From positions 62,001-126,000 of the forward strand of contig NZ_JAEMNV010000009.1 of the NCBI RefSeq assembly GCF_016482825.1: a stretch of DNA of 64,000 bases, in the 5' to 3' direction. The notes under the pieces are model-generated. The model was not told the origin of the DNA, did not search any database, and saw only the letters and a program-made list of their open reading frames with translations. The stretch is from Antrihabitans stalagmiti (GTDB taxonomy: Bacteria > Actinomycetota > Actinomycetes > Mycobacteriales > Mycobacteriaceae). A program made the position numbers and the translations under genes. Positions 61,553 to 64,000 of this stretch are shown in pieces. Positions within the stretch are counted from its first letter, which is position 1. The number at the start of each line of letters is the position of its first letter.

Positions 61553-62137
61553 CTATTCGAGGATGGCTCGACCTTGTTGAGGATGAGTCGCCAGGTTCTT
61601 TGCGGTTGTGTGACGATCGGCGTCGCAGTTCGCAACCGATTCACGACGCCCGGCATCGATGTACCCCGCGATTGCGAGAGCTGAAATCAACACGCCTACC
61701 ACCACGTCGTTGCCGACTGCGAACGTAGAGCCGGAAGTCAGTCCGTAGTCGACTCCGAGCGGCGCAACGACAAGAGCCATGCCCGACACGCAGCCGAATA
61801 CGGTCGCGTGCACGACGCTGACTCGCCGAATCAACCGAAGCAGGCCGAGCACAACGACTCCCGACCCGATGGCCATGTCGAACAGCGGATCTTGCAGCGA
61901 CGGAACCGACCATGTTCTACGCAGCAGAATTGGGCCGACTACAAGCCAAATGCCAAGTACGAGAGTGCATGTGCTGATCATGCCCGGAACTTGCGGACCC
62001 GGAACTCGCCGGTGCCACCGCTCGCGTCGGTTCGGGAACGACGCGGCACCGTCATCGGGGCCTGAGACAGCACGAATGCCGCCTGTGACGTCGAGACCCG
62101 ACGGGTGTGCCGTCTGTGCTCGATCCTGTGAGCTCAC
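61553..62137 (-). CDS. SPW-repeat-like membrane protein
   Basis: From the GTG at 62137 (GAGGGG site upstream) the protein has 194 residues: a polar N-terminus of about 45 residues, then four membrane spans. The spans include LVLGIWLVVGPILL and IGSGVVVLGLLRL, of the SPW-repeat type found in actinobacterial four-helix membrane proteins of unknown role. A 21-bp box lies 70 bp upstream and a further copy lies inside the 3' end of this gene. A longer frame to 62323 would enter the response regulator leader and was rejected. Confidence 0.72.
   Translation of the reverse strand: MSSQDRAQTAHPSGLDVTGGIRAVSGPDDGAASFPNRRERWHRRVPGPQVPGMISTCTLVLGIWLVVGPILLRRTWSVPSLQDPLFDMAIGSGVVVLGLLRLIRRVSVVHATVFGCVSGMALVVAPLGVDYGLTSGSTFAVGNDVVVGVLISALAIAGYIDAGRRESVANCDADRHTTAKNLATHPQQGRAILE
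61596..61616. repeat. 21-bp box, copy 2, inside the SPW gene and upstream of the small gene
   Basis: It reads TTCTTTGCGGTT then GTGTGACGA. It lies 67-87 bp upstream of the small gene start at 61529, within the last codons of the SPW-type gene. It differs from copy 3 at two positions. Confidence 0.6.
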
Positions 62138-62206
62138 ACGATCGCCCCTCAGTGCGGAATGGTGACTACCACCTTGGTCGCTACACGTTGAGGACACTCG
62201 TTCGGT

Positions 62207-62227
62207 TTCTTTGCGGTTGCATGACGA
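62207..62227. repeat. 21-bp box, copy 3, in the divergent promoter of the SPW gene and response regulator
   Basis: It reads TTCTTTGCGGTT then GCATGACGA. It lies 50-70 bp upstream of the response regulator ATG and 70-90 bp upstream of the SPW-type GTG, a natural place for autoregulation. Confidence 0.65.
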
Positions 62228-62276
62228 CACCGCTGCCGCGGCCACCGTTGCACTCCTCCGGTGGAAGGATGGACGG

Positions 62277-62987
62277 ATGGCCGCCAGGCTCCTCATCGTC
62301 GAAGACGACGACCGCGTACGCATGGCGCTTCGCCTTGCCCTCGAGGACGAAGGTTACGACGTCGACGAGGCCGCCGACGCCGAGACGGCACTGAGCGATC
62401 TGCGTCGACACGGCGCGCCCGACGTCATCATCGTCGATTTGATGTTGGGAGAGATGGACGGCTTCACCTGCATTCGGGAGATTCGCCGACACCTCGACGT
62501 ACCGATCGTTGTCGTCAGCGCCCGTGACGACACCCACGATGTCGTCGCGGCACTCGAAGCCGGTGCCGACGACTATGTGAAGAAGCCTTTCGAGATCAAG
62601 GAGATCACCGCACGCATCCGTGCGCTGCGTCGACGCGCGAGCGGACCCGCCATACGTGACGCGACGAGCGACATCGTTCTCGACGCGGACCGGAATGCCC
62701 CACTCATCCTGTCCCCTGGAAGCGGAACGGTGCGACGCGCGCGCGACGAGCTGCATCTGACACTCACCGAGTTTCGATTGCTGTGCGAACTCGCCGAGGT
62801 GCCGGGGCGCGTGCTCAGCCGCAGCTCACTGCTCGAACGAGTATGGGACCGTGGCTACTTCGGCGACGAGCGAATAGTCGACGTACACGTCCGGCGCCTG
62901 CGAACGAAGATCGAACTCGATCCATCCGATCCCCGCATCGTCGTCACGGTTCGCGGACTTGGATACCGACTCGATGTCAACCGCTGA
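62277..62987 (+). CDS. OmpR-family response regulator
   Basis: The 236-residue protein has a receiver domain with acidic triad at residues 10-12, phosphoacceptor Asp54 (IIVDLMLGE) and Lys103 region (DYVKKPFE), then an OmpR-type winged helix (LTEFRLLCEL, ERIVDVHVRRLRTKIE, VRGLGYRL). It starts at 62277 after GGAAGGATGGACGG. The kinase gene overlaps its end by 14 bp. A copy of the 21-bp box lies 50-70 bp upstream, so it may bind there. Its regulon is unknown. Confidence 0.93.
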   Translation: MAARLLIVEDDDRVRMALRLALEDEGYDVDEAADAETALSDLRRHGAPDVIIVDLMLGEMDGFTCIREIRRHLDVPIVVVSARDDTHDVVAALEAGADDYVKKPFEIKEITARIRALRRRASGPAIRDATSDIVLDADRNAPLILSPGSGTVRRARDELHLTLTEFRLLCELAEVPGRVLSRSSLLERVWDRGYFGDERIVDVHVRRLRTKIELDPSDPRIVVTVRGLGYRLDVNR

Positions 62988-64000
62988 GAAAGCGCAGCGA
63001 AGAACGCTCGGGTTGCGCCCGCGTGTCATTCTCTTCTTCGCCGTCGGGGCCGGTTTGGTGTCGCTTGCGCTGGCGGTGTCCGTGTTTGCCATCAGCCGTG
63101 GGTACATGGTCGAACAACGCGAACGGTCTGCGGAACGTCAGGCAAGCAGCCACGTCGACCTGGTCCGAAACTCGCTCGCCATTCCGGGCACTGCACCGCG
63201 GGCCGTTCTCGATTCGCTCGATCCCCCTGTCGATACGGTGCTGCTGCTCCGCTGGGACGGCGAGTGGTACAGCTCGACACCGGACCTAGGTCCGCAGTCG
63301 CTTCCAGACGGGTTGCTCGAACAAGTCAGGGAGTCGACGCACGCAGTCGAGACAACGTTTCGAGACGGACCGGTACTGGCTGTCGGCATCGAACTCAACG
63401 ACAGCGGCGACGCGCTGTTCGAATTCGCTCCCCTCACCGAGTTGCGATCCACACTGACCGTATTGCGAACGGTGTTGACCGCGTGCGCGATCTGCGCCAC
63501 GATCGCAGGCGCGGTGGTCGGCTGGTGGGCGAGCCGCCGGGTCCTCACTCCGCTCCATCAAGTCGCGGCGGCAGCAGCACAAATTTCCGGCGGCGAGATA
63601 GATACCCGACTGCCCGATACGCGGGACCACGACTTGGCCACCATCGTCACGTCCTTCAACACGATGGTCGACTCGTTGCAAAAGCGGATCGAACGAGAAC
63701 GCCAGTTCTTCGGCGACGTAAGTCACGAACTTCGGACCCCGCTGACGACGCTGGTGACAAGCGTCGGCGTATTGGTTCGCCACCAAGCTGAACTGCCGCC
63801 GCGATCGCGCCTTGCACTCGATCTGATCTCCGCCGAACTCGACCATCTGCGCCGGTTGCTCGACGATCTTCTTGCGTTGGCTCGAACCGAAGCAGGCCTG
63901 CATCAGGATGCGTTGGAGCCCATGCTGCTCTCCGACCTCCTCACCCACACACTCGCCGACTCCAAACGCCCTCCCGAACTTCTCGACGTCGCCGACGACA
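62974..64000 (+). CDS. Sensor histidine kinase (3' end beyond window)
   Basis: The visible 342 residues contain an N-terminal membrane span (VILFFAVGAGLVSLALAVSVF), an extracellular sensor loop of about 110 residues, a second span (AICATIAGAVVGWW), a HAMP domain and the H-box FFGDVSHELRTPLTTL with phosphorylated His251. The ATP-binding domain lies mostly beyond the window. It overlaps the response regulator gene by 14 bp, making a standard two-component operon. Confidence 0.92.
   Translation, partial: MSTAEKAQRRTLGLRPRVILFFAVGAGLVSLALAVSVFAISRGYMVEQRERSAERQASSHVDLVRNSLAIPGTAPRAVLDSLDPPVDTVLLLRWDGEWYSSTPDLGPQSLPDGLLEQVRESTHAVETTFRDGPVLAVGIELNDSGDALFEFAPLTELRSTLTVLRTVLTACAICATIAGAVVGWWASRRVLTPLHQVAAAAAQISGGEIDTRLPDTRDHDLATIVTSFNTMVDSLQKRIERERQFFGDVSHELRTPLTTLVTSVGVLVRHQAELPPRSRLALDLISAELDHLRRLLDDLLALARTEAGLHQDALEPMLLSDLLTHTLADSKRPPELLDVADD

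Noticed and set aside
1-64000. Insertion sequence, prophage or CRISPR array
   Set aside because: No transposase, integrase, phage structural gene, tRNA-linked att site or regularly spaced repeat array was seen; the lone HNH gene is insufficient evidence.

Overview
The window is G+C-rich, densely packed DNA from an actinobacterium, most likely Rhodococcus or a close relative in the Mycobacteriales. Grounds: strong G/C third-position bias on both strands, many GTG/TTG starts behind GGAGG-type ribosome sites, chains of genes joined by 4-bp ATGA overlaps, and typical families of that group (EthA-like Baeyer-Villiger oxygenase, monomeric isocitrate dehydrogenase, SARP/BTAD-AAA regulator, DUF3558-type lipoprotein). 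No rRNA, tRNA, CRISPR array, phage or insertion sequence was recognised, and no gene-free stretch exceeds about 300 bp.

1-16.7 kb is a quaternary-ammonium catabolic island. A minus-strand operon (7949 to beyond position 1) encodes a dimethylglycine dehydrogenase-like flavoprotein, a Rieske oxygenase of the glycine-betaine/carnitine type, a betaine-aldehyde-type dehydrogenase, an APC permease and a choline-dehydrogenase-like GMC oxidoreductase. An IclR regulator and a divergent Rieske ferredoxin/ferredoxin reductase pair lie beside it; the reductase is frameshifted here. A second minus-strand operon (16694 to 10543) encodes the four subunits of heterotetrameric sarcosine oxidase, formyl-THF deformylase PurU and a GcvH-like protein without the lipoyl lysine. 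Together the enzymes form the route choline > betaine aldehyde > glycine betaine > dimethylglycine > sarcosine > glycine, with the one-carbon units passed to folate and formate. A GntR gene faces soxB.

16.8-22.1 kb (plus strand): GntR, aspartase, asparaginase, an FMN-dependent 2-hydroxyacid dehydrogenase and a secreted DUF1460 protein, closed by a long hairpin. 22.2-25.7 kb (minus): a four-gene osmoprotectant/betaine-type ABC importer, the probable uptake arm. 26-36.4 kb holds flavin oxygenases: an EthA-like BVMO, a DszC-like/DszA-like pair, a StyA-like monooxygenase and a BVMO-SDR pair with an AraC regulator, plus free-methionine-sulfoxide reductase and an HNH nuclease. 36.5-43.6 kb: isocitrate dehydrogenase, a methyltransferase, an SRPBCC protein and a giant SARP-type ATPase regulator. 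43.8-49.9 kb: a PotABCD-like ABC importer and two MDR dehydrogenases. 50-54.7 kb: a PucR/CdaR-type regulator facing DUF3311-sodium symporter-amidohydrolase. 54.7-58.3 kb: three alpha/beta hydrolases and a frameshifted AraC regulator. 58.4-64 kb: an EctB-type aminotransferase without ectA/ectC, two linked secreted/hypothetical genes, a small hypothetical gene, an SPW-type membrane protein and a two-component system cut by the window end. Three near-identical 21-bp boxes in this last region suggest a local regulon.

Least expected features: the lysine-less H-protein homologue in the sox operon, matching 17-bp palindromes beside the IclR-linked promoters, the 21-bp boxes around the two-component system, a Cys-nucleophile hydrolase beside its Ser-nucleophile paralogue, and two single-site frameshifts that may be real or sequencing errors.
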